From: Glandiceps talaboti
Lineage: Eukaryota > Hemichordata > Enteropneusta > Spengelidae
NCBI RefSeq assembly: GCF_964340395.1
Contig: NC_135571.1
Location: 6,272,453-6,336,452 of the forward strand
DNA length: 64,000 bases
Reading direction: 5' to 3'
In this document: in pieces, positions 1 to 13,159 of the stretch
How the letters are laid out: the number at the start of each line of letters is the position of its first letter
Position numbering within the stretch: position 1 is the stretch's first letter
Notes under the pieces: generated by a model
Database searches by the model: none
The model's input: only the letters and a program-made list of their open reading frames with translations
Told to the model about the DNA's origin: nothing
Position numbers and translations under genes: made by a program

Positions 1-77
1 AATATAATAAACACGCCCTGTTCTGCAACGTCACATAGCGCCCCCTGTGTTATGTCACTTTGATTAAAAACCCAGTG

Positions 78-418
78 TATGGCGTTTCATTGGGGCCTTT
101 ATTATGTACATCTTATTTGACTCGCCTCGACAACTTATTTGGCAACTCGACATCTTATTTGACTCGCCTCGACAACTTATTTGGCAACTCGACATCTTAT
201 TTGATTCGTCTCGACAACTTATTTGGCAACTCGACATCTTATTTGATTCGTCTCGACAACTTATTTGGCTCCTCGATAACTTATTTGACTCGTCTCAACA
301 ACTTCTTTGGCTCCTCGATAACTTATTTGCCTCGACAACTTCTTTGGCTCCTCGACAACTTATTTGACTCGCCTCGACAACTTCTTTGGCTCCTCGATAA
401 CTTATTTAGTCAACATGT
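78..418 (+). repeat. Left terminal inverted repeat with dimeric tandem array
   Basis: After about 26 bases of unique terminal sequence, 104-415 is a tandem array of about 20-22-bp subunits such as CTCGACAACTTATTTGGCAA, alternating with a second type to give a 42-bp dimer. Later units diverge (TTCTTTGG and CTCGATAAC variants). Because 42 is a multiple of three, the array is open in more than one frame, which produces spurious leucine-rich open frames. It pairs with the right repeat at 8376-8647. Confidence 0.9.
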
Positions 419-2255
419 ATGACGTTCTCTTGCAGGCGATATTTTAGCATCCCTAGCTCCCCTTCAGTAAATATGTGCTCTCTTGCGCAAACGTCACTTC
501 GCGTCATACAAAATCTGCTGTTACGTCAAAGAGCGTCATCAAAGTTTTGTGTAGTTTTTTTGAAGAGTGACTGGTGGGTCCTCACAATGTTGACCCGGAA
601 ACGCGGAAGTAAATGTTATATAACCAAAGTATACGTTCTAAATATGTTGGAGAAAGAGATCAAACAGAGCTGTCCGAGAGGAGAGAGGACTTAATGATGG
701 CTTACCGCTTTATCTCGAGAAGGAAACAACAGAGTATCGGATACGTCACGCGTGTCTAGTCTGTGGAGATTACATGTACTTTGTCACAGGTAGAGAAATT
801 TAAACTTTATCTAAATATTCAATACGCTATTTATTATTTAATTATTTGTTGTGATCCCGTCCATTATTACTGTCTGATGATCGTTCTGTGTACGTTCACG
901 GTGACACAGCACAGTCAGTGTCACTTGTGAGCTAATAGTTCTATTCAGGCATCGTCATATTCAAAATATACCGTCAGCATTGATAATAGTTTTGAATATC
1001 GTAAATACCAAATAACACCATTACTTATGACCCATCACCATTCTTGAATAGGATTAAGGGGTCGGTCAGTTCCTTCGGCCTGGGGGTGGGGGGAGGGGGT
1101 CACCCTGTTTTTGAAATTGGCAGTGGGGGGGGGGGGGTCATGCTGTTTTCAAAATTGTGGATAGGGGGTCATTGTGTTTTGGATTGTGATGGAAGAAAAA
1201 AATCCTCTTTCTACAATGGCATATAGCCTTGTCTGAAATGTGGTACATGTCAATATTTGTTCTTCTCCCTGTTTCTTACATGATTTCTTTAATATTCCTT
1301 ATTAGTTCACGCATAACAATAAATATACATATACATGTATTACCTAGCTACCACACTAGTTACAGAACATGTCATGTAAATGCTTGGCTGTTTCACAATC
1401 AGTGCTTCACTTATATTGCACTTTGGGGCAAAAGTGAACTTGAAGGTTTTGTAATGGTAATCTTCATAGATAGTTTATAAAAGAAGTTAATCTAAAATGT
1501 TCCTTACTCGTCACTATGAACTTGTCAGAAGGGATTAATACACTTTCTATTTTGGACACTACATGTTATTGACACTACAAATCACCACATCTCATCAGAT
1601 TCCAGTTTCTATTATACACTCGGTATGACAATTCCTAAAGTTCTCTAACATACCGGTGACTTTACTGTACATGCAATATTAATGCCACTATACCAATGTT
1701 ACAGGGCCATTTTTATGTGACATGGGAAACTCATTTAAAACTTACATTTACGTTAGCTATTCGAAGCTTGGAAATATTACCTCAAAGGCAATGAATAACC
1801 TAAACATTGTCTTAATAGAAGCCAAAAACTGCAGATCTGCCAGGGGGAAAACCCCAAGGACTCCCTCACCCCCAGAGGCCACTCTTGCATTCAACCAACA
1901 ATCAGATGCACCAACAACCTGTCATAATGGTATTGAACTTTTCTTAAATATTTTCACCCAATTGTAATTTGAGATGATATTGTCTTTTAAAGATGTGAAA
2001 TGTTTGCCAAGGTAGTCTAACATTGCCTTAAACTCCAAATCTCCCCTACCAATGATACTACCAGTAGATGTGCTGACCTTTACTACATGTATTTAATGAT
2101 GCCATTTAACTGTTTAACTTTAAGAACATATTTCAACCCTATGTAAGTTATAAAGAATAGTTTCTGATACTTGATGGTACTGTCTTGTAAAGCATGGATT
2201 GAGTTATTGCTTGAAAGGGTCTGAATAGCCTAAAAAATGGCTTTTATAAGAGTAA

Positions 2256-2475
2256 AAATCCTCCAGGGCTTCTAGAGGGAGACCCCCTTGGACACCCCCC
2301 CCCCCCACATGAGATGGACATATCCCAGTCTCAAGCTCTTCCCCTCTTACTGTCAAGATGTAAGTAAAAAACCTCCAGGGCTTATAGACCCCATAGGACC
2401 CCCCTCCCCCCCAATGAGATATACATATTCCCTGCTAAAGTTTTCCCATACCTTTCACTGTCAAGATGCTATTAA
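2256..2475 (+). repeat. Two tandem units of about 110 bp rich in C-runs
   Basis: Two neighbouring units each start near CTCCAGGGCTT, carry a run of C and an ATGAGATG/ATGAGATA motif, and end near CACTGTCAAGATG or TACTGTCAAGATG. Similarity is partial. A related fragment with CCAGGGGGAAAACCCC lies at about 1838-1870. Confidence 0.6.
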
Positions 2476-2480
2476 ACTTC

Positions 2481-2659
<179 letters not shown>

Positions 2660-3469
2660 GGGCGGGGGGTCAGCCTGTTTTTGGTTTTACAGATAGGGGG
2701 GTCAGTGACTTTTTGTCGGCCCAATTTAAGAATCCCCCCCCCCTTTCCAGGCTGAAGAAACTGACAGGTCCCTAAGCTCACAAGTGACTTTAAACTGTAA
2801 TCATTAGCACATTCCTGATGTTGACTAAATTGTGTGTTTTGTTTAACTGTTAGTTGTCAGCCCCAACAATTTTGGTTGAATAGTCTGCACATACTTTAGT
2901 GTAGTTACACGAGTATTATACTGAGGCTCAGTACAGAGTGCAATAGTGGCAAATGTTTGAGTGATAAATAACACAAATTATTATGATAAATGTCATCAGT
3001 GACTGAAAGTGAAATAGTGTTTGGAAGTTTTTATTTTTTCGAACCAACAATTTTGTCTTGACCCTTTTGAACTTTTAAGGTCATGTCCCCAGATAACCAG
3101 CTGTGAAAATGTAACGAGATTAATACATTCGATACTGAGCTGCCAAGTGAATCTGTTTACAGGGACATGATGATGATGAGTGATAAATGCCAATGTTGTT
3201 ATTTTGAGTTGTTATTTCCCTTTCCATTTTGTAGAGTGTAAAGTTGTAGTAGTGTTTATTTTCATTTTTCAATTCCAAAATGTTTTACATTCATTGCAGG
3301 TAATGCAAGCAATAATATCCAAACTGAAAGTTGTCAAATTGAGAAACATGTAATTCTACTTATGTTTTTTTTTAGCCGGGGGGGGGGATGTAAAAAGTGA
3401 CCCTCCCTCAATTTTCTTTCTCCAACAAATGACCATGCCCTGTAAAAAGATTTTAATGAAAAACATTTT

Positions 3470-3740
3470 TAACTGCCTCTCTGTGGCATAGTTGTTAGAG
3501 CTCAAGATTAGTCGTCAGGAGGTCCTGGGTTCAATCCCACTAGAAACAGATAATTTTTCTGTAGTAAGATCCCACCACATTGATAATTTTTAAAGGCATC
3601 ACAGTTTGTGTTTGTATCAAAGCCTGTGTTTTGATCTATTGGCTGAGCTGAAGGCCGGAACTACCAAAGCCAAGATGGAGTGCACAACTGACAACCCCAG
3701 GGCTGATTGGTCAACATCTCAACTCCACCACATTATTACC
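3470..3740 (+). mobile_element. tRNA-derived SINE
   Basis: An A-box-like GTGGCATAGTTGTTAGAG near 3483 is followed about 45 bases later by a B-box match GGTTCAATCCC (about 3528-3538), which is the internal RNA polymerase III promoter layout of a tRNA head. The sequence then runs into unrelated body sequence. It does not fold as a complete tRNA. It lies inside the large element, so it probably inserted later. Confidence 0.65.
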
Positions 3741-5275
3741 AATATCTTGTAATGTTGTTCCCCCATTACTACTGTGAGACCCACTCTGCTCCTCACACCA
3801 ATTTCCATTTTCTAAACTATGGCCCTCCCTGAGGACCCATTTGGAAAAAGTACCCCCCCCCCCCCACACACACACACCTTATTATTTCTTAGGGCTCTAT
3901 TACATAGCTATTCTGTCACCAATTTCAACTATTGGTTCCTATGTTGAGTGTTTTTTTCATGTTCATTTTGAGATTAAAAATGATGACTCAACATTGTTCT
4001 GTTTGATGTTTTATGTTGACAGGTCAGCCTTCAAAGTTGTATTACTCGACAAATCCAGTTCCTTCTCTACACATGAGACATACAGTGTCACAATCCCCAT
4101 CCACAGGCAGAATGGAAAGATATGAACAAACCATGCAGAGGTCAGAAAAAAAACTCAGTGGACATCAGAGAGGTTCCCTTCTACATATTTTCCAGCAATA
4201 AAATTAAACCAGTAGCGAGTTTAATAGACACCGAGACTTTAAAAGAGGGACATCGCACCATTTCAACACAGACAGTGCAGTGGTACAGATATTTCTCATG
4301 CAGAGATAATGAGACTTTATATATAGAGATTAATAATTTGAGAAATGCACCGAGACGGACTCAACAGAATTTACTGTTTTTACTAAACCATTGATGCTAA
4401 TAATGAAAAGGTGAAGTTTTATACCGGACTTAAATTTCACGACAATAATGACTGTATTATATTCAGTCTGGTTGAAAGGTACATGTACAGTATTTACTAA
4501 ATTTCAATAAGTATTGTTGGCAATGACAAAACTTGGCTTGAATTTTTGATTAGCTTAAAGCATGATTAGAATCGTTTGTGGCAAAGTATCCTGTTTCATC
4601 CTACTGCACTTCAGTTTTGTATCCTTTCATGGATGCTTCTTCAGGCTGACTGATGACACTCGTGCCCTTATAGAGGTTGTTTTCATTCCTACTCACTCAC
4701 TTGTATTCTCTTTGGCTGAATGAAGAATTAAAAAAAATCTTTGGGAATTTATAAGTAATGGCCACCTATGCCTGAGTCCACTGTATTTTGAGACCCACAT
4801 TTAGTAATTAGAGTCAACTAAGGGTAGCAATATTTGAATAAAATTGGGCATACCTGTTAATTTGTGTTGTTTTGAAATATATACAAGGCCAAAGTACTAA
4901 ACACCTATCACATCAGTATGTAGACATAGTAGCTAAGATGAAATGTAAGTCACCAGGCGTTCATCTTATAAATAAATATTTCTAGTTAATCACAGTTGTA
5001 GTTGTTGTTCTAAATAACCCCTCATTATCTCCTTTTAACTTTCTATTTTCACTTGTGGCCCATTGTCTTAACTTACATGTACACACAGTTATACATATGA
5101 GCATGTGTCCATAGGTGGATGCATGGTTAGTATACTCCTTTTTTACGGATTTCTCTACAAAATCATTGTTTCAACCACTATATTTCCATCATTGGTCTCA
5201 CTCTTAGATAATATAGTACTGCCTATGTTTCACATTTTACTGGCTACATTTAAAATTAGCTACATCCCTATGTAC

Positions 5276-5376
5276 ATCCATCCATCCATCCATTCACCCA
5301 CCCACCCACCCATACATTACATTACATTACATTACATTACATTACATTACATTACATTACATTACATTACATTACA
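5276..5376 (+). repeat. Compound microsatellite (CATC)n, (CACC)n, (ATTAC)n
   Basis: Short runs of CATC and CACC are followed by about thirteen ATTAC/ACATT pentamers at about 5309-5376. The open frame over it is repeat-derived. Confidence 0.95.
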
Positions 5377-6785
5377 TAATGTATAGAAACATGAAATAAA
5401 TCAAATTGAAAATTATATTTTAATATAAAAAACTTGCATACCCAACAAGGTAAGTATTACATCAGAATATTACATGATCATTCACAGTCAACAACAGTAA
5501 CACATGTCAAATTCTCAGGATATAAAGCTGCAGGGCAGCAACTCAATATTCCATTCAGATGTAATGAAGGAGTTTACACAAGACTGGATCTTTCAGTCTA
5601 CAGATCCTCAAGTAAAGTACTGTAACAACAGTGTAGAATGTGCTGCTCACACTAATATACTGAGGATAAATCATATGAATTCAAATTGTCCACCATCTTG
5701 ATTTCCATAGGTTCTTCTTATAGAATTCTTTGAATACAGCAGATTACCACTACCTTGAACATGCTAGACTGTTTATAGCATGGAAACGGTATGATTGCAC
5801 TAAAGAAAAGCATACACACATATCTGCTTTATAGTGATGTGACTAAAATACACAGGAAAAGACTCTTCAATTCTTCAGTCAAGCTATTTTTGTCTATAAT
5901 CATACACACTACCTTAAAGTGGCCATACATGGATGAGGATTTATTTTGAATTGTTAATTTATGAAACAATGTTATCATGGCTTCCTTCAATGTGAAATAA
6001 TACTGACCAAGTCTATGTAAGTCATTACATTGTAAAAAGCTAAAATAATGTATAAAAAGTTTGATATTGTACATACAATAACAAACATGTTATACATTTA
6101 TTAATCTTTCAGAATTTGAGTTACAAACAAAGGACTTAACATATGTTGTTTCACATTGTTTTATAAATTTAAAATCCAAAATAAATAGCTAATCCTCATA
6201 TCCATATGGCCATTTTAATCCAGTTCAGTGACTGACATGGGTAGAGTTTCAATGATTATCAATGACTGACTATAATATATACTTTTTACATAATGGATAC
6301 AGCAACTGTCTTACACCGATTTTCATTGATTAACTAACACATACTCTTTTAACTGGATTCATAGACTGGGATTCAGAGACTGACATACACTAAGTTTCAA
6401 TGATTGTTCAGTGACTGTCTGACTTGCACAGAGTCACTAATAAAGTAACCAGTAGGCATTGTCCCAGTCTAGTCTACAAATGTAGCTGTTTTTGATTTTC
6501 ACAGATGCCTCAATTCAAGCTAAAATAATAATGCAGCTAAATTGTTACACACAAAAAACAACTTCTTACAAATAATCACCACACAAAAATATGCAAAACA
6601 CAATTCACAGACATGTCTGGTTTTGCATAAAAATGGGGTGCTTTAATAACCAGCAAGATCAGAACTAAATGTATTAAATTGATTAAACAAAGCACTCCAC
6701 CTTTCTATTACAGTGAAAAATGGCAGAAAGGTACTGAAAACGGTGAGCTAGAAAATGATAAAACTTTGGAATTGCAAAACTTGAA

Positions 6786-6947
6786 AATTGTCTGTACACT
6801 GAGTAACTGCAACCCTGGTGAGATTGTCTGTAGACTGAGTATGTGTAACCATGGCATGATAAGATTGCCTGTGGACTGAGTAACTGTGACCATGGCAATA
6901 AAATATTGTCTGTACCCTGATTAACTGCAACTGTGGTTGCAGTTAAT
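6786..6947 (+). repeat. Minisatellite of four ~40-bp units ending in a hairpin
   Basis: Four diverged units start ATTGTCTGT or ATTGCCTGT at about 6786, 6822, 6863 and 6904, each with ACTGAGTAACTGCAACC-like sequence. The last unit runs into a perfect inverted repeat, ATTAACTGCAAC (6920-6931) against GTTGCAGTTAAT (6936-6947), with a 4-base loop. The four units each read as open frames on both strands, but that is repeat-driven. Confidence 0.8.
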
Positions 6948-6984
6948 CAATTATTATTGCAGTTAATTAATTTTGGTTCATCTA

Positions 6985-7121
6985 AGGCTTGTTTAACACC
7001 ATGAGCACAGCATTCACCAAGACCAGCCATGTAATCAGTGAGCTGCTACTATCTTTCCACCAATCTCAACAATCACTCATGGATTCAGTGGTTTCTTTAT
7101 CAAGTGCTGACAATACAGGAC
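6985..7121 (-). pseudogene. Decayed SWIM zinc-finger exon of a YqaJ-type nuclease family protein
   Basis: On the minus strand an acceptor TTATTTTAG at 7130-7122 opens a frame reading VLYCQHLIKKPLNP, a stop, then VIVEIGGKIVAAH and a second stop. One frame over, it continues YMAGLGECCAHGVKQALDE. The pattern of hydrophobic-PWV, GK(I/V), AHC-x-CMAGLGE-x-C-x-H is that of the SWIM zinc finger that precedes YqaJ exonuclease domains in many invertebrate multicopy proteins. Two in-frame stops sit where the family has Trp and Cys, and a frameshift follows, so it cannot be functional. It may be a relic of a protein once carried by the element. No YqaJ core was found next to it. Confidence 0.7.
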
Positions 7122-8375
7122 CTAAAATAAATAGATATTTTGTTAGCAGGTTACTACAATACTGATTAGATATTTTATGCCTATATCAAAATAAGCTATG
7201 GTAAAATATTGTTTCTATTCATCTATGGCATGTTTATTTCTGTTTCACATGAAAACACTTGGCACAGTGAATCTCAGTTTGTTTTACTCAATAATTTCTA
7301 GGATGAGAATCTCAAAATCAATTAAGATTAGGGACAATTGATTTATCCTCAATATTATCATGCAATACAAAAACATTACAATTAATCAGCATAGATTAGA
7401 GATGATTAATTATATAGACTTCTGTTTATATTGTGCATGGAGTGCAAAGCATATTCAAACACTAGACTACACACATGTATTCTATATTTGTTTCTTATAA
7501 AAGTGATGTGATCATTATGGGATGTATGAATGTGTGTTGAATCAGTGCCAGCTGTTTGTGTATACATATGACATGTATCTTATCAACATGGTTTTTTTTT
7601 TAAAATGATAAACAACAGTGTGATACAACAACTAAGTGAGTTCGTTAAATGTGTGCTACATAGCAATGATGCTTCTTTCAACTTCAAAACTGCTGGCACA
7701 ATGTAATACTTGATTGGGATGTGGGAAGGCGGAGGGTGGTCCTTCAAAAATAGTGTCAGCACCTTCGTTGACATTGTGAAGTGACGCTACATATATGAGG
7801 AATAGTATATAAATTCTATAGTTTATGTAAATATAACCACTGCACTTCAAATTAGTTTTCAATTGAAAACATAGGCGAAAATCTTACCTGTGGCAGTGCC
7901 TCGCTACAATTACTAGTAGTAGTAGTAGTCGTCGTCGTACGAGTCGTAGTTCATTGTGGACATACGAACGTAAACACTTCTTTCAAGTTTCACCCATCCT
8001 GACACAAATTGATTGAATGCCTCTAGGATATTCCACAGATCGATATCTGATTATTGATATAAATATGGATAATGACGATGTGTCTTGTATTGTGAGATTT
8101 GTGATACTCTCGAGCAGCAACGTATGGTTTCTGAGTGGTATGCATACCGTCTGATGTATTTCCGGGTCATGATACAACGGTACCTCTAGCCTACTGAAAA
8201 GTATTCGAAGAATAATACATGTCACATTTGACTCGACTCCTTTTTCTGATGCTCGATAACTTATTTGGCATGGTAAACATCTCCAGTGACTTGGGGTGTT
8301 CAAATTAGGTCTACCAGCAGAACGTGCGATAGAGTACTTGAATGAGATGTACACATGGCGAATATGCAGATGACG

Positions 8376-8647
8376 ACTCAAATAAGTTGTCGAGGCGAGT
8401 CAAATAAGTTATCGAGGAGCCAAAGAAGTTGTTGAGGCAAATAAGGTATCGAGGAGCCGAATAAATTGTTGAGGCGAATCAAATAAGATGTCGAGTTGCC
8501 AAATAAGTTGTCGAGACGAATCAAATAAGATGTCGAGTTGCCAAATAAGTTGTCGAGACGAATCAAATAAGATGTCGAGTTGCCAAATAAGTTGTCGAGG
8601 CGAGTCAAATAAGATGTACATAATAAAGGCCCCAATGAAACGCCATA
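8376..8647 (-). repeat. Right terminal inverted repeat with dimeric tandem array
   Basis: This is the reverse complement of the left terminal repeat, with the same 42-bp dimer and the same variant units in the same order from the outer end inward. It holds fewer units than the left arm (about 245 bases of array against about 310), so the arms have changed length independently. One more subunit, GCTCGATAACTTATTTGGC, sits alone and in the opposite orientation at about 8252-8270. Confidence 0.9.
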
Positions 8648-10699
8648 CCCAGTGGTTGGTTTATAACTATGAATCTTTCGTAATTTTTTGTTATCATTCC
8701 CGACTCTGTTTTGTACTTCCTGGAGTATGCATTACCATCTTCTCACCATACCATAACAGTAATGAAACAAAATTATAATTTGTTGACGTACACAACTGTT
8801 TATGCACGGACGTCAAGCAAGACTTAGTGTATAAAGTACTATATAGCTAGTAGCGAGACAAGACATTCATCATCACAACTTTGACGAATACCTGGAAAAT
8901 GTTTCTGTGTGTTGACTCGGATTCAAATCCAATCCACGGGATGACAAGTTTAGTGTATTGTTATATTTATGTCAGAAATCGCAAAGAAATTCTAGATGTT
9001 CCTTTGACTTTTCGAGAGAGAAATCGTTAAGATACAAGATAACTTTATTATCTCTGTACAGAGAAATTAGTTAAGTGTGGTCGCAAAAAAATACAAAACT
9101 ACAATAATACACATAGAGTAATACACCTGATATAAACCACCTAATGTACAGAAATAAAAATACATACACAACAAAGGGGTCAGTATTGACTTAGATCAAG
9201 TTGAAACAACCTTGCAGCGAACTACAGTATTTGATTAGCCAGCCAGGCTTCCTTGTTAGTCTGCATGGCATTGACAGTGTTCACATTTGCATTGTTTTTA
9301 CAAATAAAACTATTTAAAATCGGTCTGCCTGACGAACCGACATTGTTTAATCAAAAATAACTTTGTAAGAGAATAGTTTGCCAGATGTGGACTTACCCTA
9401 TTCTTCAAGAGCTACATTTGAAAACAAAAGCATCGAAAAAATCAGTCGCTGAGGCTGCCATTGAACACTGAGTCTCACTGGACTTCTATAACAATGGTCT
9501 CTTTTTCAGGTCGATATAATGAAAAATCCATGGGGTAGAAACTGTCGTGCTCTCTAGTTGTCTGAACGAGTCATTTTTTATAGAATGACTAAAAACATTT
9601 ATCTTATAGTTAATCATCTGTTTCAGAATCAGTGTGTCACCATGGCAACAGTAAACAACTTTGGTTTCACGCTATAGATATACCGTGGGTTATTATGTTG
9701 TCAGCCTTTATTCTATCACACAGTGAAATGCTTTTGAATTCAGACAATGGGAAACACTACAATACTCTGTTTACAGTTGACTTACAGCGTTGTGGAGGCT
9801 TTCCAAACTACACTGACAAGTAAAATTACCTGCGGTCATCCCATTATGATACAGAGGAGTGAACAACTATATTTTGATGTGTGCTTTAGAAAACAGTACA
9901 ATATTCCATGCTTTTCTGTACACTGAAGATATAAAGTACATCACATAATGAATATGTTATCGTTTGCAACAACGCTAGCATATCTCTGCGGAAAAGAATG
10001 TGTAAGTCGCTGGCCTTTCTATGGAATGGAATCGCCCGCGGTCAAAGGTCGTGGGATTAAGGTGTGTACGTAGTTAAAGTTTTACTTCCAGACGTATTCA
10101 CGGGTCTTTAATCTCCAGGGTTCGCTGCCTACAATATTCATGTAGTTGGCAAAACAGGGACTATTGTGTGAGTTTGTATGACCCATAGATATATCACACA
10201 ATATGTACGCGATGTAGATGACACTTATTTGCCAAAAGTGTTACGAGGAAATCGCGAACATTAATATCATCTTCTATACTCGACTTCATTAATTCCGTAC
10301 TATGGACACTTTCCAGTGTGCAGGCTGACTTTCTGGAGCTATTTTAAGCTACCAAATGTTCTGTGGTGAATGGAACATAGTGGAAGTTGTTGAGCATCAC
10401 TATATACAGCTTCATGCCGCAAGTTTGAACAGAAGGTACTATACTAGTAGACAAAGTCGGACTTTTTACTTGGTGGTAGAACTTGGACCATAGAATTGTA
10501 CCAAGTCCATCTAACTTTAAATTGTACATTACAACGGCTGTTTTTCGATTCTATATTGCGGCTGGAATGGACACCAACGCCGTCAAAAGTTAAACAATAA
10601 TCCGCTACGTTACAGCCTACAGGATATTTGAAGGCAACAAAAGTGGAGTTTACTACCCACAGCGACAAAGTTGAAGGACGCTGAACTCTCTCTGTAACT

Positions 10700-10846
10700 G
10701 TTTACCTCTATACCAGGCAATTCTCCAAAGTCTGAATACATTCTTATCACCACAAAGCGACTTAAACACGCGTTTCAAAGGTCTTAGCAGGCAATTGTGG
10801 AAAACTCCGAGTCAAGTGACGATGGTTCAATTTTAATCTGATAATG
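10700..10846 (+). other. Possible non-coding first exon of the 14186 gene
   Basis: A consensus donor (ATG/GTAAGT) follows 10846, and the first strong acceptor before the coding exon is at 14137. No open coding frame connects them, so this would be 5' UTR only. The exon start is unknown. Confidence 0.25.
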
Positions 10847-10975
10847 GTAAGTACACTAAACAGAGTAGAATAATATTTGGAACAGAATACCTGCCAGTTG
10901 CCACTGATGCAGTGCTGGTGTTAAAAGTTTGTTATGTATTTTGTTCAATGTGTATCTATCAATTGCAATCGAGAC

Positions 10976-11030
10976 GCAGCAGCGTCGCAAACAACGACCG
11001 TTTTACGGTACCGTTCTTAACGAGCCGGTC
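10976..11030 (+). repeat. Dispersed repeat with KpnI-type palindrome, copy 1
   Basis: The sequence GTCGCAAAC-A-ACGACCGTTTTACGGTACCGTTCTTAA, carrying the 10-bp palindrome ACGGTACCGT, is repeated at 21406-21455 with only a few changes. The surroundings are not alike. It may be the end of a transposon family. Confidence 0.7.
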
Positions 11031-12074
11031 CTTATTACTGGTTCGAAGTGTAGTGGTAGAAATAATAACTCTAATGCTGGTTTGCGAGAATGAGACGCTG
11101 TGGCGGATTTAGAGCCTAGCGGAACTTTTTATACCGGTACCCTTAGAACTCCAATTCATATCGTCATTATTTTGACTAGATTTTATCTATATTACCTTGG
11201 AGTAATCATACTGTCAGTATAATTATTCCAAGATATTACCAAAATACTTTTGAAAATATGTTTATGAACTTTGTATTTCCTGCAAATCGTCAAAGTTTCC
11301 TCTCTCAATAATAGAATTCTGCTCCAGGGAATGATTGCACCTTATATGTTATATTTCACACAAAAAAAATGAAACGTTCTTTGAACAAACAAAGTGATTA
11401 TATATAGAACCAAGTCAACAATGCTTAAATTTAATACGTTGAGTATGTGTTTATTCTGTGGCCGTCAAAAGCCGTTGTTTATTTCCGTTATTCCATCGTT
11501 ACAAATCCCCAGTTTCCTTTCCTTACCTAACATAGAGACACTGACAGACTGTGTAATCCAAATTTAATGAAATTACACAGTTGTTGGTGTACCGTTTTGT
11601 AGCACTCACATATATCTAGAATCTCCTTGACAACCACAGTTTGAAGTACAGCAACGGTGAACGCCAATAAGTCAAATACTTTAGCCATGGTGGCGTCAAG
11701 ATTATCGTAGACATTCAAGTATATGTTTTGTCCTTGCCTAGCTATGGTTCCACTTCACACGCTATAACAAGTCGATTACACAGTAAAGGCAATGTGCCCG
11801 GATTGAGTTATGAGTGTTTCGACTTTATGATACAGAGAACAACTACATGCATGGCTACGGTTGCTAAGGTACAACGATCCGTATACTATGTACGTAGAAC
11901 AAACATTGCTAACACCATTAGTACATTTTTGTATTTTTGTAGACATGAGTAAGCATGTACGTACATGGAGTGTCTTTCTGAGCTTCTGTGGATATTTACT
12001 TTACAACAGAAAGCAGATTACCCCAAACTAGTGTGTCCCTACGATAAAGCTTATAAGTTATAATTAAATATTGC

Positions 12075-12230
12075 AGCATTTCAACATCTGGCTCGACAAA
12101 AACCTTATAAAAATAGCAACATTTCATCTAGCTCCACACAAATATTTCAACCATAATACTGTTACATTTAATTTCGTCTGGCTCAACATGTAAGTTTTAC
12201 AACATTGCTACATTTCCATTGTGTGTTTAT
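12075..12230 (+). repeat. Degenerate ~40-45-bp minisatellite (GCTACATTT core), locus 1
   Basis: About four diverged units share a core close to TTGCTACATTTCATCTGGCT followed by CGACAAAAA or CACACAAAT. The same core recurs at 16225-16350, 25735-25800, 42715-42870 and, on the other strand, 32478-32965. Confidence 0.65.
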
Positions 12231-12670
12231 GATGATTATCTCAAATTGTTACATTATAGTAAACTACTTGATCTGATTGTTTGGACTGTTACGTATTGTT
12301 TGTAATGTCGAGTCTGAGGAATATTCATTAAAATGTTGCGATATCTCTGAGTCACTGTAAACAACTTAGCGACAATGTACTAATGTACTGGTAACTCGGA
12401 AGAAATAAAATCAAGCAGCAATGCTGGTAAGATTTGTGTCGAGTCAGACGGTGTTTCAGGTGTACTGGTTTCAAGAGTAGTTCCATGTTTTAAACACAGT
12501 GACAACCGACATCTCCTAGAAGAAAGAAATAGACGACGCGTATGCTTGGAATGTAAAACAAAAAATAACAGAGACAGTTTGGCAAATACGGGGTATTATT
12601 TCAGATTACCATTCGTATAATTTCGAAGGCCGTTCACCCAACGGTTATCTTGAGAAAATTTATGAAACTG

Positions 12671-13030
12671 GCAAGCAAAACTAATATTGAAAAATCAATT
12701 CTCGTCTAAACTATGGCAAATAATTCCATGCGATACACGGATTAATAAGTTGATAAAGGCCAAAGTTGACGACATGAGAATGGCCGGAAATTATGCCAAG
12801 TCGAAACCGTGACAGGCAACTCAGTAGTATAGCAGGCAAAACTAATTTTGAAAAAATCAATTCTTGTCTAATCTATGACAAACAATTCCATGTCATACAC
12901 GGATTAATGTGATAAGGCCCAAGTTGACGACATGAGAATGGCGGGAAACTACATTATGTCGAAACACAGGCATGTACAATTATACTAATTAAAGAATTCT
13001 AATTTCTCGCTCAATCTACAACAAATTCCT
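12671..13030 (+). repeat. 161-bp direct tandem duplication with a partial third unit
   Basis: A unit starting GCAAGCAAAACTAAT at 12671 recurs at 12832 as GCAGGCAAAACTAAT. Both carry ATACACGGATTAAT and GTTGACGACATGAGAATGG. A weaker third partial unit follows at about 12985-13030. Confidence 0.8.
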
Positions 13031-13091
13031 ATGTACGATGATATAATCAATTAGTTACGGCTGATTAGTACTTCGGACAGTTGGACCATGA

Positions 13092-13159
13092 AAGGTACCG
13101 GTCTGTGCGGATTCAGAACCGGTTTAAGGTACCGGTCTGTGCGGATTCAGAACCGGTTT
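13092..13159 (+). repeat. Exact 34-bp tandem duplication
   Basis: Two identical 34-base units (13092-13125 and 13126-13159) begin AAGGTACCGGTCTGTGCGG and contain two ACCGGT palindromes each. The identity suggests a recent event. Confidence 0.93.

Noticed and set aside
60-422. Leucine-rich frame repeating YLTRLDNLFGNS, resembling a repeat protein
   Set aside because: It is the translation of the 42-bp terminal-repeat array. The same DNA is open in another frame and again on the other strand at 8378-8635.
3483-3545. Possible functional tRNA gene
   Set aside because: The A and B boxes are present but no full cloverleaf or acceptor stem can be paired, so it is called a SINE head. The heads at 37490-37548 and 51410-51480 were rejected for the same reason.
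7983-8381. 132-codon minus frame just inside the right end of the large element, as a transposase
   Set aside because: No DDE-type spacing or zinc-finger pattern, and no match to known transposases could be recognised.
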